From Chelonoidis abingdonii (lineage: Eukaryota > Chordata > Testudines > Testudinidae), in NCBI RefSeq assembly GCF_003597395.2, contig NC_133777.1, forward strand, positions 54,560,428 through 54,624,427: a stretch of 64,000 nt of DNA, given 5' to 3'. Both the position numbers and the translations under genes were made by a program. Shown one piece after another: positions 47,601 to 58,666 of the stretch; positions within the stretch are counted from its first letter, which is position 1, and each line of letters opens with the position of its first letter. Below the pieces are notes generated by a model. That model made no database searches. It worked only from the letters and a program-made list of their open reading frames with translations, and was not told where the DNA came from.

Positions 47601-50600
47601 GACAATGGAGTGTCTGTTCACTAGGAGTTTACTCATTAGATTACATATGACACAGAGAAGTGGCAATTATACAATAACTGAACACTTGTACTTTTTATAT
47701 AAAATGCATTGCTTTTTTTATTCATTTTGTTCCTTAACACTGGTGTTCAATACTTGAATTCTTTAGGTTAAGGAAAAACCTGAAATCGTTAATAATAGTT
47801 CATCCTTCTTGGTTTATCAGAACACTTCTGGCCATCACAAAACCTTTTATTAGGTAATATTCTGGAAATTACTTCATTTAAAAAAAATACAAATGTATTA
47901 GTACTTAAATTTCAGAAAGTAATACTTAATATTTAAAGATGTATTCAACATTTTAGTAATTGTTCTTTACATTTGTTCTTCCACAGCTCAAAATTCAGCC
48001 AAAAAATCAGATATGTCTTTACCCTGGCAGAGCTCGCTGAACTCATCCCCATGGAATACGTTGGCATACCAGAGTGCATAAAACAGTACGTTGTAGTATT
48101 CAGCCATGCAAAGTTGTGCTTGGTATAGAGCACAAATGTGAAAACTTACTAAATTATGTGGATTTTCAACAACATGTCTATAAATTGGCATTAATCTAGA
48201 AGAGTGGTACCCTTGCTGTCAAGAGGCAAAGTCTCTCTTTGTGCTAGAGCTTTGAGGGTATTAAATTTCTACTTTGCATGCAGCAACATAATGGTACCCA
48301 GAGCATGACAGTGAAATAATACTTAGCTCTATGGTTTATATAATTGCTATATTATACTGAGCATGAACTAGTCTTGCGGAATCAAAATCATAATGCACAA
48401 AAGACCTCTATGAAACTCTTCTTTTCCTTTGGTATTTAAATTGACTTGCTATTGTGAGAAATGCTGGTCTTGCAGGTGCTTACATTATAAGCCCCTTTTA
48501 TGTAGTACTCAGCCAAAGCATTTGAGGTGTTGCACAGCAGAATAAAAGCAAAACAGTCTAAGCAATGAAATGTATAACAGACAAATAAGGAATCCATTTG
48601 ACAATGAGAGAGGAGATGGAAAAGACTATAAACATAAGCCTAACAATAGTGATTCTAAAAATCCTTGAAAGGAGGGGCAGCTTTATGGTCTTTTTTGAAG
48701 TGGGGATCAGTGAAATAAGAGCTGTCAAAGGATGCTTTCCAAACCAATTGGCCCACCACAGAAAAAACACATCTGCCTGCCAGCTTCAGGTATGATTGTG
48801 GAATTTTTTAGCACTAGGCTTTGTGTGGGTACTCAACAGCACGATGCTCACAAAGTAGAGCTGATGCATCCAGAGCAACAGTTAGGATCCTAAGAACCCA
48901 TGGTGGCAATTTGAAGTTGAACTTCTACCTCGTAGGCAATTGGCCTAAAGAATCTATGGTAGTAAGGGTGTGCCTTTGCTTTTAGCGCACTCAAAATGTA
49001 ATAGCAATGTTGCTTATTACCTTGAACTGAAAGCCACATAAGGAAGGTATTACAATAATCACCTAATGGTCACAAGGCATGTGTTGCTGTTGAAATGCTG
49101 ACATAGGCGATGTCTACACTACAGCCGGATCCGTACTCTGGCGATCGATGCACCGGGGGTTGATTTAGCGGGTCTAGTGAAGATCCACCAAATCAGTCGC
49201 AGATTGCTCTTTGGTCGACCCCAGTACTCCACCCCGAACAAGAAGAGTAAGGTCTCGTGTCGACCCAGAGCAGTGGAGACGCCATAGTAACTCAACCTAA
49301 GCTACGTCGACTCCAGCTATGTTATTCACATAGTTATTTACATAGCTGGAGTAGCATAACTTAAGTCAACTTACTGCAGTAGTGTAGACATAGCCAGGGA
49401 TAAATGTCTAGCTGGTACAAATTGCAAAACTGAACATTTGAGTGTGTCTTTCTGTGGAAAAGGCACAAAATTAACATAAACTTGTAAATCTGACACTCTG
49501 CCTAGAACAAATTCCCTTCAAAAGCAGAGGATTTGCAAAATGAACAGATTTATGTCCTCCTAAGGTTTACAAGACAGCCTTGATCATTATTGCAGCTGGT
49601 TGCATCAAGCACTGATCTTGTGCAGAGACCAAGCTTGCTGGTCCACAGAGTTCTAGATACCAAAACATTTTGCCGCACTTCTATGTTGGGGAATATGACA
49701 CTTTGAGCTGTACTTCAAAATTAGGTCATAAGGTCTCTGGATTTTGAGGTAGATCAGAATGGACTAAATAGTGTATGCTACTACTGTTACCACACAGCAA
49801 CTAAATCTCTGCTAGTTCTGTATTTTATTTAAAACTAGTATATATTGATGATTTTATTCTCTAACTATACTAGTTTCAAGACTTGATACTGTGTTCCATG
49901 AAGAACATTTAACACTTATTGTTTTTGAGTTTGGTTGGCCTTCATATCTTGTACTTACTGAAATCAAACTTTTCCCCACTAAGGTATGAAGAAGAAAAAT
50001 TTAGAAAGAAACACAAAAGGTATATATGCACACCTTACTTAGGGATGCATCTAGACAAGACCACTTGCGCTGCACAAACTAACTTTCCCAATTGGTTGGC
50101 TTGCAGACATGATCAAGCATTTGTAAATATAAACATGCACTAATGACTAAGCTTGAGTTTTGAAGTAGTTATGGTAAATATAACTTGTAAGAGAGCTCCA
50201 TATAGAAGTGTAAACCACGGACGGGTTTGTAATCTGTCAATATTTTATCCCTTCAGAGATGCTTTTATTAAGGGAATGTATTGATTTTGAGCTGCATCTT
50301 CAAAAAGGCAAAAAGTTGTATGTATATTTGAACCTGCTTGAACAAACTAAGTTTGTTAAGAATAGGTAACCGTTTGAATGCTTAATTAATTTCTAAATGC
50401 CAAACTGCTACAATTGTAGAAGTTACATGCAAAACAACTTCTTACAAATTTCAGGATTAGAATTTCTATCTTGCTTTATTCAATATTCACTAATTGCAAT
50501 TATTTTCAAGATATCTAACTTGCACAGGCCCTAAATGAGTTTATATTTTAGTCAGTGCTGTTTGTATTTGCAGTGCCTAGATTCCTTGCTAATTAATATT

Positions 50601-53600
50601 GGATTTTCTGTATGCTGAAACTTAAGTGGCCTGCTAACAATTCAAGCAATTCCTGCATCTGAAAAAATATTTAAAACAAAGGAGTAATCGCCATTCAGTG
50701 TCTACCAGTAACCTCACTAAAACACTCTGCTTCTAACTTTAAACTTTTATTCTGAGCATGTGCATAACAATAAACTGTTTAGGGACAAGTCACTTCCTGT
50801 AAACATGTCATTGTAAGTAGGAAGATGGGAAAGAGAAAAGGTATTAAGAACTAAACCTGTCAAAAACCTGTCATAACTTTTCCCTATGGATTTTACTAGC
50901 TTTCATAAAAAAACAAAGTGTAAAGCTAGTGGAAAAGCATAAAATGTCAGTCTGTATGAAAAACTGTAAACTTTAATTCTGCAGTATTATAGCTGAGATT
51001 ATAAAGGTACCAACTACAGAAAATTCAGTTACAGTTCTCACAGCAACTCTAACTTGCTTCACCTTGTTAATGTCTGGTATTTTGACTGTCTATAGACCCA
51101 GTTCTATTCGACGGGGAGGGTTGCCATAGATTGCAGTGGGTATAGAATTGAGCCCTTAAAAGGAATATCCACTTTAAATTTCAGGTCTCAGGTTAAACAT
51201 ACTCGGAGTCTCTCCTCTCAATATTCCACCTACAATCAGTTTTTCCCAAATGTTTCTTTTACCTTACTGTGTGGAAATCTGATTATAGTGGAGTAAAAAT
51301 GGAACTAACTAGATAGTGTTTACTTTGTGTATTTGACAACAAATGTGCTTTTCCCCCCATAGTCTGTTATAATAATCGTGGGAGTTAATTGCAATAACAG
51401 TAATTTAAAAATCCTCCAGATATCATTGTGGATTCCTTTGGTTTAAAGTTGCAAGTATCCATTACACTTGATGTACATAATTTCCTTTGGGAATTACTTA
51501 ACTCACCTTTAAAAGACAGAGTCAGATCACATAAGTACATGCTCTACTCTGCAACTGGATTAAGAAGTGTTGCAGGGTGACATACTGTGCAAGTAAAGAG
51601 CAACACTTTCAGATACAGCTGTGCAGTTTTTAAGCCCCATTTCTTCAGATTTTGGTGTTTTACAAATCAGCCAAATCAGTCGCCCCTTCCCCCTCCTCTC
51701 AATGGCTAGCGGAGAGAGGACTCCTTTTTTCCCCTTTCATCAGATTATAGTATAAGTGCACTAAGAGTGTACGATAAAAGCCCTTGTGAAAAAGTAATTG
51801 CTTTAAGTAAAATTTGAAGCTATTGAGCCATTAGATTAAGCCAGAAGAGTTAGTCTATGACACAAGTACAATCATAGTCTTAAATGAAATCACTGGGTGT
51901 TTTAGGCAATGCATTATGTTCATCATTACCTTTTTGTGGTTTATTTACGGAACCTCTACCCTGATTGCATTAATTTTAGGATGCAGTTTAGGCTTAGATA
52001 GCATGAAAGATGAATGCCCACACACATCAGACGTGTCAGTGGACAACGGCCTGGGGAGAAGCCAGTAACCATGCCCCAGTTGTTGGGAACAGAGAGGGAA
52101 CTGGGATTCATAAGCAAGGACAGCACCTTGTTCTTTTTTGTGGGTCTCTGGCTGATGGATTTAAAAACTGTTGTCCCTTCCTAGCTGCTTGGAAGGAGCT
52201 TTTTCTATCCTCCAACTTCAGAGCCTCTTGGCTGATGGAGAGTAAGAAGGGTACTCTACTCTTTCCCAAGCCTTTTTTTAGTCACTTTCTTGTAAGTACT
52301 TCCACTGTTGTTCATATCTTTCCCTAGCTGCAACATAGTGAAACTGGCAGTGTTCTTGTCAGTTTCACAACTGCTGTTCAGAATCCTGTAGGCAGAAACT
52401 TATCTGAATCTTGTTAACCTCATTCCACTTTTTGGGAATGTCATGAGAAACAGTAGACTGAAGCTGGCTGCACACTCAGCAGGACAGCATATGTCAGCTC
52501 ACACTTCAGAGGTTCTCCTAGCAGCCATCAGAGCCAGAAACTTTACTAAAAAGAAATCTTAAATTATGCAGAAATTGTTGATGTAGATTCCTTCACTCAC
52601 CAGTTGATTAAGCGAGAGGATGCATAGTAGGCCTAGAGACTTCCTCCCCTGAAAAACAACAAACAAAATCCATAACCAGTCGTCATCCTCATCTTGCAGA
52701 GGGAAAGCTGAAAGGAATGGAGATTAAATGACTTCCCCAAAGAGTCAAGTGCTCAGAGCCAGGACTAGAATCCAGGTCTACACAGTACCATGTTCAGTGT
52801 GCTAGCCCACACTGCATCCTAGCTGAATGGCACATAAGTTTACCTGAGTGACTCTAAAGTGCTATCTGATATCCTGCATACACACAGACTAGATACAAAG
52901 AATGAATTACATATTTTTAATAAATCTAACTATATATAGTAACTAATTGAATACGACTTATTTCAAAATAGCAGGGATCAATACAGTGGACATTATTTAT
53001 ACTAATTGTTTAGAAAACAACTCTGTGAAACTTTAAAAACGTATGTAATAAAGGAAACAGTGTTGGCACAACCACACTGTTCTTTCGGCTTAATATTTAA
53101 CACAGCTGTTCTTAAAAAAAAACAAACCCACCATTGTTTACAGTTTTGACAGGCTTGTGTTCACCAATATAAACTGCATTCTAGTCTTAAAACTGTTTCA
53201 TTTTATTGCATGTCTTAGGGGCTTACATTCTAGTCACTTTATTGATAAATGAAAGAGCAACCTGCTTCTCTTGCAACATGGCCAAATTTGATATTTCATT
53301 TTCCTAATACTTTTCTTCCAAATACCGTATCTATTGTTGCTTGAAAACACTTCTTGACCCATTTTTAAAATCTATAATTTTAGGAGGCAGTAACAAGGTG
53401 GATCTTTAACATTTTGCTGTAACTGAACCCACTTCACTGATGTTTGTTTTTTAACAGTTGAATGATATTTACTAAAAACCTTTTCTATATAAAAACTTTA
53501 CTTCTCCTATTAAGATCAGCTTTTTTCCTAGTATAGAAAGTAACAAGACAACTGAATTTGTAATTTATATTATAACTTATTTTTTATTAAACAGAATTGA

Positions 53601-53643
53601 CCAAGAGCTTGATGGGAAACAAGAACAGAAAAGTGAACAGTAA
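38563..53643 (+). CDS. BNIP2: BNIP2, BCL2/E1B-19K-interacting protein 2 (spliced)
   Basis: Scaffold protein of the BCH family; known partners in mammals are Cdc42, RhoA regulators and the p50RhoGAP/Cdc42GAP protein, in cell-shape control, muscle differentiation and apoptosis. Ten coding exons with GT/AG borders: 38563-38612, 40118-40185, 41614-41781, 44932-45108, 46011-46113, 46379-46510, 47767-47853, 47987-48085, 49984-50019 (cassette), 53595-53643. They give 322 codons, or 310 if the cassette is skipped; human BNIP2 is about 314. The N-terminal [16 protein letters not shown] and an acidic stretch (residues 63-95) precede the CRAL-TRIO-like BCH domain (about 125-295). RRKMP, linked to self-association, is at 214-218; EYV, linked to Cdc42 binding, is at 285-287. 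VEAD at 25-28 corresponds to the human IEAD granzyme B site. All phases agree and no frame defect is seen, so the gene looks functional. Confidence 0.95.
38613..40117 (+). other. BNIP2 intron 2
   Basis: 1.5 kb of AT-rich sequence with a T-rich/G-interrupted run at about 39848-39883. No other element seen. Confidence 0.85.
40118..40185 (+). CDS. BNIP2: BNIP2 exon 3
   Basis: 68 bases after the acceptor TTCTGGACCAG; donor CATG|GTAAGA. Codes for the [20 protein letters not shown] region, about residues 17-40, with the VEAD protease-site-like motif. Confidence 0.93.
40186..41613 (+). other. BNIP2 intron 3
   Basis: 1.4 kb; carries the Penelope-like inverted repeat at about 41070-41325 and otherwise nothing recognised. 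Confidence 0.85.
41070..41325. mobile_element. Penelope-like element end, large inverted repeat
   Basis: Two arms of about 60 bases (41093-41152 and 41211-41272) are near-perfect reverse complements, for example CAACTCCTGTTGGTAGAAAG against CTTCTACCAACAGGAGTTG, separated by about 58 bases. The right side continues into ACCTTGTCTCTCTCATATCC and GGGACCAACACAACTACAGC, which I recall as the terminal sequence of a reptile Penelope-like retroelement whose nearby coding part has a GIY-YIG nuclease. No coding part remains here. The inverted repeat is certain; the family name is from memory. Confidence 0.55.
41614..41781 (+). CDS. BNIP2: BNIP2 exon 4
   Basis: 168 bases, acceptor AACCCATTAG, donor GGAAG|GTAAGG. 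Begins [20 protein letters not shown] and continues into a Ser/Asp/Glu-rich acidic stretch ending NEFEWE; about residues 40-95. Confidence 0.95.
41782..44931 (+). other. BNIP2 intron 4
   Basis: 3.15 kb containing the antisense CR1 at 42757-43612. A weak CR1-like word (AGGCAGCATGGATTTTTAAA, near 42000) may be an older fragment on the + strand. Nothing else recognised. Confidence 0.8.
42757..43612 (-). mobile_element. CR1 LINE, 5'-truncated, antisense in intron 4
   Basis: About 856 bp, read on the minus strand from near 43612 to its 3' tail at 42757. The minus strand codes the ORF2 C-terminus in two pieces: [20 protein letters not shown] and following (43599-43384), and, after a frame break, [20 protein letters not shown] through [20 protein letters not shown] to the end of ORF2 (43255-42836). 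Few stops interrupt it, so it is younger than the 11.6-15.75 kb copy. Being 5'-truncated it is dead. Confidence 0.93.
44932..45108 (+). CDS. BNIP2: BNIP2 exon 5
   Basis: 177 bases, acceptor GTTGACAG, donor GGAG|GTAAGG. Codes [11 protein letters not shown]... and the start of the BCH domain ([20 protein letters not shown]), about residues 96-154. Confidence 0.96.
45109..46010 (+). other. BNIP2 intron 5
   Basis: 0.9 kb with a local direct duplication (45256-45365) and a possible MIR scrap at 45850-45915. Confidence 0.85.
45256..45365 (+). repeat. 38-bp direct duplication
   Basis: Copies at 45256-45293 and 45328-45365 (TATATTAGGGAT.TT.GCTTAAAAGAAAGCTACCCTAG, differing at two positions) are spaced 72 bases apart; the spacer holds further TAGCTACCCT/AGGGTAGCTA words in inverted orientation. 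Confidence 0.9.
46011..46113 (+). CDS. BNIP2: BNIP2 exon 6
   Basis: 103 bases, acceptor TTCCCTTTTAG, donor TTTAA|GTAAGT. Codes [20 protein letters not shown] and on to YRYLMDNLF, the family-defining first part of the BCH domain. Confidence 0.96.
46379..46510 (+). CDS. BNIP2: BNIP2 exon 7
   Basis: 132 bases, acceptor TTGTTACAG, donor AGAAG|GTAAGA. Codes [20 protein letters not shown], then [20 protein letters not shown]; includes the RRKMP motif. Confidence 0.96.
46511..47766 (+). other. BNIP2 intron 7
   Basis: 1.26 kb, AT-rich apart from a G-run cluster at 47070-47104. No repeat recognised. An open frame at 47187-47570 has no recognisable protein. Confidence 0.85.
47767..47853 (+). CDS. BNIP2: BNIP2 exon 8
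   Basis: 87 bases, acceptor AATTCTTTAG, donor TATTAG|GTAATA. Codes [20 protein letters not shown], with the HPSWFIRT block invariant in BCH proteins. Confidence 0.96.
   Translation, partial: VKEKPEIVNNSSSFLVYQNTSGHHKTFY
47987..48085 (+). CDS. BNIP2: BNIP2 exon 9
   Basis: 99 bases, acceptor GTTCTTCCACAG, donor AAACA|GTACGT. Codes [20 protein letters not shown] and then [12 protein letters not shown]; includes the Cdc42-binding EYV motif. Ends in phase 2. Confidence 0.96.
49106..49395. mobile_element. Harbinger/Chompy-like MITE in intron 9
   Basis: 290 bp; the ends GGCGATGTCTACACTAC and GTAGTGTAGACATAGCC are inverted repeats with one mismatch. An interior hairpin, CTCCAGCTATGT ... ACATAGCTGGAG (49310-49356), is close to that of the 32.3 kb copy. 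No transposase. It lies about 590 bases upstream of the cassette exon. Confidence 0.8.
49984..50019 (+). CDS. BNIP2: BNIP2 exon 10, 36-nt cassette exon
   Basis: An in-frame exon of 12 codons, [12 protein letters not shown], between acceptor TTTTCCCCACTAAG and donor AAAAG|GTATAT. Both flanking exons end or begin in the same phase, so inclusion or skipping leaves the frame intact. The paralogue caytaxin has a similar YEEE... segment at the same place, as I remember it. The weak acceptor and long flanking introns suit regulated inclusion. It adds a highly charged stretch just after the BCH domain. Confidence 0.8.
52670..52825 (+). repeat. MIR-like ancient repeat
   Basis: Contains TGACTTCCCCAAAGAGTCA, CAGAGCCAGGACTAGAATCC and a GTGTGCTAGCCCACACTGCA end, in MIR order. 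Confidence 0.55.
53595..53643 (+). CDS. BNIP2: BNIP2 last coding exon
   Basis: Acceptor TTTATTAAACAG, then [15 protein letters not shown] and a TAA stop at 53641-53643. Matches the hydrophilic Gln/Glu/Lys-rich end of vertebrate BNIP2. Confidence 0.93.
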
Positions 53644-54955
53644 GTTTGGAGTCCAGACAAGACGGAAGACTGTGCAGGTGGAATGATCTGTTTTTTGTTT
53701 TTGCATTTACAATGCATTCATTATCCTTTATTATGTAACCTGTTATAAAAGGTGCCTTGATATATCTCTGGACTTGTACACAAAGGACTGTTCTCTAAAG
53801 TATTGGTTTGCAAATCTTGGGTTTAATTCTTGACTTTAATAGCTACTTTACCATGTAATCATTTTATACTGTTAAATGTCAAAGAACCATATGTTTATAG
53901 GAGGCATTCTTGCAATTATCTAAATGATGCATGTTCTTCAGTAAAATATTTATATACCTAAATGTTAAAGGAAAGAGATAATATATTTTTATGACTCTTT
54001 GAGCAATATTTTATAATGTTTGCTTGCAGAATGAATTCTTTTGCAAGTAGACAAGGCCATAAATGTGCGCTGTCATTATTTTGTAAAGTGCATGATGAAT
54101 GTTTTTTGCTGTAAATAGTTAATACATTTCCTGAGTGATTTAGAAACCTAATGATTTTTAGATGCTGGTGTTCACTTAGTGCAGTTGTCTCATAAATGTG
54201 AAGATAATCATTTTTGTTCCTGTATCTAATACAAGTAGAACTCATTTACACAGCCAGAATGATCTTGAGCTTTGGTGTCTTTGTTTTTCTTCAAAATACA
54301 GAATTGTGGCTCTGTGAATTTCAGCTTATTGGCTACTACCTTTTGGCCTAGTTAAGCCATATTGGGGAACTAAATAGTTCAAATGACTAATAGCATAATG
54401 AGCTTTTCATCATTAGGTCACTAGTTTAAATTCTGCTCAGGTGTTTAGTAGATAAAAGCTGTCTAGTCAGTGATCAGTGTGAAAGGAGCTCAGTCCTGTT
54501 ACTTTTGGATGAGTGTCAGTTGGCACTAACTGAAACTGTGTTAAGTTTCAGCAGACACGCACAGAATTGCATGGGCATGGAGTTGAACTGTCCTTTCAAC
54601 CATAAAAGTTATCCACTCAGGTCAAGATTGAAGTATCCTGGAGAGAAGGTGTGGAAAATCTTGCATTGCCTTTACTTTGTAGATGGAGATCTTCCATGTC
54701 CAGTGCTATATGGCACTTTCCATAAGCACTAAATTCACTTTAAAGAATGTAATGAGTCTGGTTTTTGCTGTGGTTATTCAAGATGTATCCACAAGTTTTC
54801 ACTTGGTATTCTTGGGCACATAAATTGACTTTTGTAGGTTCTGTTAGCATAGCTAAATTGTACTATGTTCTGGGTGAATCATGTAATGAAAATGTCAATC
54901 ATGCCTATTTTGCCTATTGGTATGTGCAAATAAATCCATTCAGAAGTTAAACATT
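53644..54955 (+). other. BNIP2 3' UTR (end uncertain)
   Basis: AT-rich sequence after the stop codon with no AATAAA until 54929-54934, the first canonical polyadenylation signal. Further AATAAA hexamers at 55134, 56547, 57621 and 61116 could serve longer forms. Transcript evidence is needed to fix the end. Confidence 0.5.
54929..54934 (+). promoter_or_regulatory. Candidate polyadenylation signal
   Basis: First AATAAA downstream of the BNIP2 stop codon, about 1.29 kb into the 3' UTR. Confidence 0.4.
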
Positions 54956-55549
54956 TAAGTGACATTGTAACAAGCATTAAATATTTACACTTTTTTTTTT
55001 ACTGCAGTGCTCACTACTTTTGTCTTAATCATAATCAGAAATCCCCATCTGATATTATTCCACACTTCTAAACTGCGTATTCTTCGAAACAGTAGTAGTA
55101 TCACAGTTCTTACACACAATCAAAATAAATCTGGTATACTTACAAAAGTAAGGTACATTTCAACTGGATGGTTACTTATCAGTGAGGTATAACGCTCATA
55201 GGGTAATCATACAACCGGGATTTACTAACCTTTGGATCCTTGCAGGCTCCTCAATGTCTCTAATCAACTATGCATCGGTGCAGTACTAGCTAATTCTGAT
55301 GCCGGATCAGGCCAGTAGTCTGCATCTGAACTTAACAGATCTATTTAACACACATGCTTCAGAGGAATCCGTCTCAAGGCATACATATTTTGGTTAGGTC
55401 AGCATCTGTCTCCATCAGCAGTTTGTGCAAATTAATATGCTGTGTCTTCTGCCTAAATAGGCAACCTTATTTTGAAGTTGCCCTGTATGCATTTTTATAA
55501 GGCTTCTATTTTGGTCTGAAAGCAAAGAACCTAAATGAAGATACTTTCT

Positions 55550-55710
55550 TTGGGAGCTAGGACCTGATGGATGACCTTGAGCAAGTTACTTCATTGCCTT
55601 AACTCCATTTCCCCACTTGTAAAAGGGATATATTGATACTCACCTTTTTTTGTAAAGCATTTTGAGATCTACAAATGAAAACAGCTACGTAAGTCCTAGG
55701 TCTTTTCACT
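55550..55710 (+). repeat. MIR-type SINE relic
   Basis: Contains GACCTTGAGCAAGTTACTTC, ATTTCCCCACTTGTAAAAGG and TGTAAAGCATTTTGAGATCT in the order of the MIR core and 3' end. Confidence 0.7.
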
Positions 55711-57033
55711 TCTATTCCTCGTTCTATATATCAAGTTATATCAACTCCGGCTTACTGGCTGAAACCTTCCCCAGCCTGGCAAATAAAAATCCAAGACTGG
55801 CTAAGTGCAAGGTGTGCGCATGCATGCATGCAAGCAAATCTGGAAATCTTCTATTTCATTTTCAGGCCTTAAAGCTGAATAGATTTAGGTCTCTAAAAGC
55901 CTAGAGACAAAGGGATCGCCATCTCACTTCAGATTTTTTGTTCAGATAAAGATGACTTCTACCAAAAGCAGTTCTTCTAGAAGTAGGGTCTGACAGTTGA
56001 CTTGCATTGATATAGTGTGATACAGTTAAATCAATATCTCATATTATTGAAATATGTCGTTTGTTGTATATTTAGTGGAGAACACAATAGCTAAAGATAT
56101 TTCAAATGGAAAACAGTAGAATTTCTACTAGCTATAGACATTCTTTCTGCATCTTCCTCATTGCTTCCTTTAACCCCATACTTCTTTTCCTCTTACCTCC
56201 TACAAAAGTTGCATGCCAAGAATCTTAAACAGTACATATGTTGTGTAGAAAACCTAGTTTATACTGTATTTTGTACTTGACCAAATGTTCAGTCATTTTA
56301 AAGGTGACTTCCAAAGGGTGGGAAGGTTTGTACCTTTCTGCTGCTTTATTGTATGATCAAAGGAAGTCTGAGTCTGTTTTTTTTTTCCCCCTGCTTGCTT
56401 TTTTCACGTTTTAAAAAAATCAAGTTTTGTCTATGCAGTTTTTCTGACCGAATAGCTAAACTGGAGCATTATTTGATTTATGATAGCAGAGATGCAAAGG
56501 AAGTAAAACGTGTTTAGGTGTTGAAAAATGAGTTCTATGCAATCCAAATAAAATTTTCTCCTCAATTGAACTCAGATGCCTAACAAATTGCATGAGTGTC
56601 TTTTAAGACTCAGACCTCCCTCGCCACACCACACTTAAGGATTTAGCATTCCCAATCTGGGACTTCTCTGAGAATCCCAGCAAAAACCAGGAAGCAAAGA
56701 CTAGATACAGATTTTTTTTAAAAAATATGCTGCCTGTTAAACTTCATGCACCAGGCACAAGTGAAGGATAATAAACATGCTTCTCTGAAGGCTACATTTG
56801 AGACTTCAATTGTAGCTGCACGAGGTCCCTAACAAGGTTGAATTTTCAACTTCAGCTCTGCATTACTTGATGAATGAGTACTTGATTCTCAATCTTAATG
56901 TTGCATTAATATTTATTGTAAAATGTATACACACACTGAACCATAGGCACTTGCTATCTCTCTCTAAGCTTGTGTATAAATAGAAATGGTCATTTTCATA
57001 ATCCTACTGCCTTCTAAAGCAGCACAGCTTTGG

Positions 57034-57222
57034 TGGGGAGAGGGATAGCTCAGTGGTTTGAGCATTGACCTGTTAAGACCAGGGTTGTGAGTTCAGTCCT
57101 TGAGGGGGCCACCTAAGGATCTGGGGCAAAAATCAGTATGTGGTCCTGCTAGAGAAGGCAGGTGGCTGGACTCAATGACCTTTCAAGGTCCCTTCCAGTT
57201 CTAGGAGATTGGTATATCTCCA
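57034..57222 (+). mobile_element. tRNA-derived turtle SINE with CR1-like tail
   Basis: About 190 bp. The head GGATAGCTCAGTGGTTTGAG carries a polymerase III A box (57046-57056) and a B-box-like GAGTTCAGTCC (57089-57099), as in the tRNA-Lys-derived SINE of cryptodiran turtles. The tail GGACTCAATGACCTTTCAAG with GTCCCTTCCAGTTCTAGGAG is the CR1-type 3' end by which such SINEs are mobilised. Few differences from the consensus I remember. It is the strongest taxonomic marker in the window. Confidence 0.88.
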
Positions 57223-58666
57223 ATTATTTATTTTATTTTTCCTGCTGTGGAGAATCTTTCTTCCTGGTTTCAGTCTCCCCCCCCCCTTCCCCTATTTTTA
57301 ATGGTGAAGTATTCATGTGCATGTTTTTAAAAAGCTATTTTAAATGAATTCTGGGACTTGCTCAAACATTGTAAATGGGTATTATACTCAAAACCAAATT
57401 GTGCTGTATTGCAATGATTCCAAAGGCTACATTTACAAACAGATATTTAAAAAAAAAAAAAAAATCACATCACATAGTAAGTGCTCTAAGCTGCTATTGT
57501 CTGATGTAGAGAAAATGCAGCTCAACATTGGAACACAAAGGCAGTTTCAAGGAAGAACTTGTTTAATTTCAATTGCCAGATTTCTTTTAAAATCCAAAGA
57601 CTTTTGCGATCAGTACTTCAAATAAAACACTAACTTGATACATTTCAGTGGTAAGCTGTAAATACAAGTCTCAACTAATTTCCCAGCATCTGGATCAGTC
57701 TGAAGTGTCAACAAAATGCTGGGACAGCAGCATCAATAACAGTAGGCAGATGTCAAACAATTCTGATTGTTTCAAACTTTTATATATTCTCAATTTGAAA
57801 AGAATTGACATCTCTCAGTGATGGAATTAAAAGATAATAATGACCAACTTTGGAAAGTCATAATCTCTATTTAAAAACAGGAAAGAGTTATAGCTAAGAC
57901 TTCAACTTTCATTTTGAACCAGCATTCCCACCCACTTTACACTGTCCCATGCTTTACTGACAGGAGACTTGGATTTGTGTTCTCTTGTAATGTGAATTTT
58001 ACTTTCAGCAGGAGATGCAGGAATACTTTTCTATGGTGTGGTTTCTGAGTTCAGTCAAGAGGCAAATAAAGAGGCATTGCAGTCATCATATAACTTGGGC
58101 TGACATGCTCAGTGAGTTTTGGAATATAAACCATGTGGTAGTAAAATGTCAGCAACTTCATATTGGCAGCAAAATAGTTCAAGTGGAGGTGATCTTATTT
58201 GGGCTGATGGCCCAGGGTGGTGGATACAAGATGTTTGTAGATTTGTGTTTACAATAGGTAAAATTTTCAAAAGTGACTTAAAGTAGGAGTTTGTATTTAA
58301 AAATAAATGGGTTTTTGGCTTCTATGTCATCTGGACCTTTCTGAAAAATTTACTCAGTATGGTAAGCACGGGTTTGTAGCTGATATTCCATTGGAAGTAC
58401 AGTAGTACTAATGTATGATGGCTAGGTGTAAAGATGTTGGCTATGCTAAGAGTTAGCACTGAGACACAGCCAAAGTTAGTCAATCTGAAACCCCAATCAT
58501 GAAGCACAAGGGTTTTTAAAATGTTCCCTTTTAAATCTGGAATTTACTGGTTTTCAAACACTTACTTTAAAAATTTTTAAAGTAACACTATAAGTAACTT
58601 TTATATTCACAGCCTTAAACCTCTTCTTGATATATTTTCTCATCTGTGACTTGCCTTTGTTTTCAG

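Larger units (their letters stand above)
48086..53594 (+). other. BNIP2 introns 9 and 10 around the cassette exon
   Basis: Two introns (1.9 and 3.6 kb), or one of 5.5 kb when the 36-nt exon is skipped. They hold the Harbinger-like MITE at 49106-49395, upstream of the cassette, and a MIR-like relic at about 52670-52825. Otherwise AT-rich with no feature. Confidence 0.8.

Noticed and set aside
57034..57110. A tRNA-like sequence with A and B boxes
   Set aside because: It does not fold as a complete tRNA and continues into a CR1-like tail, so it is a SINE head, not a tRNA gene.
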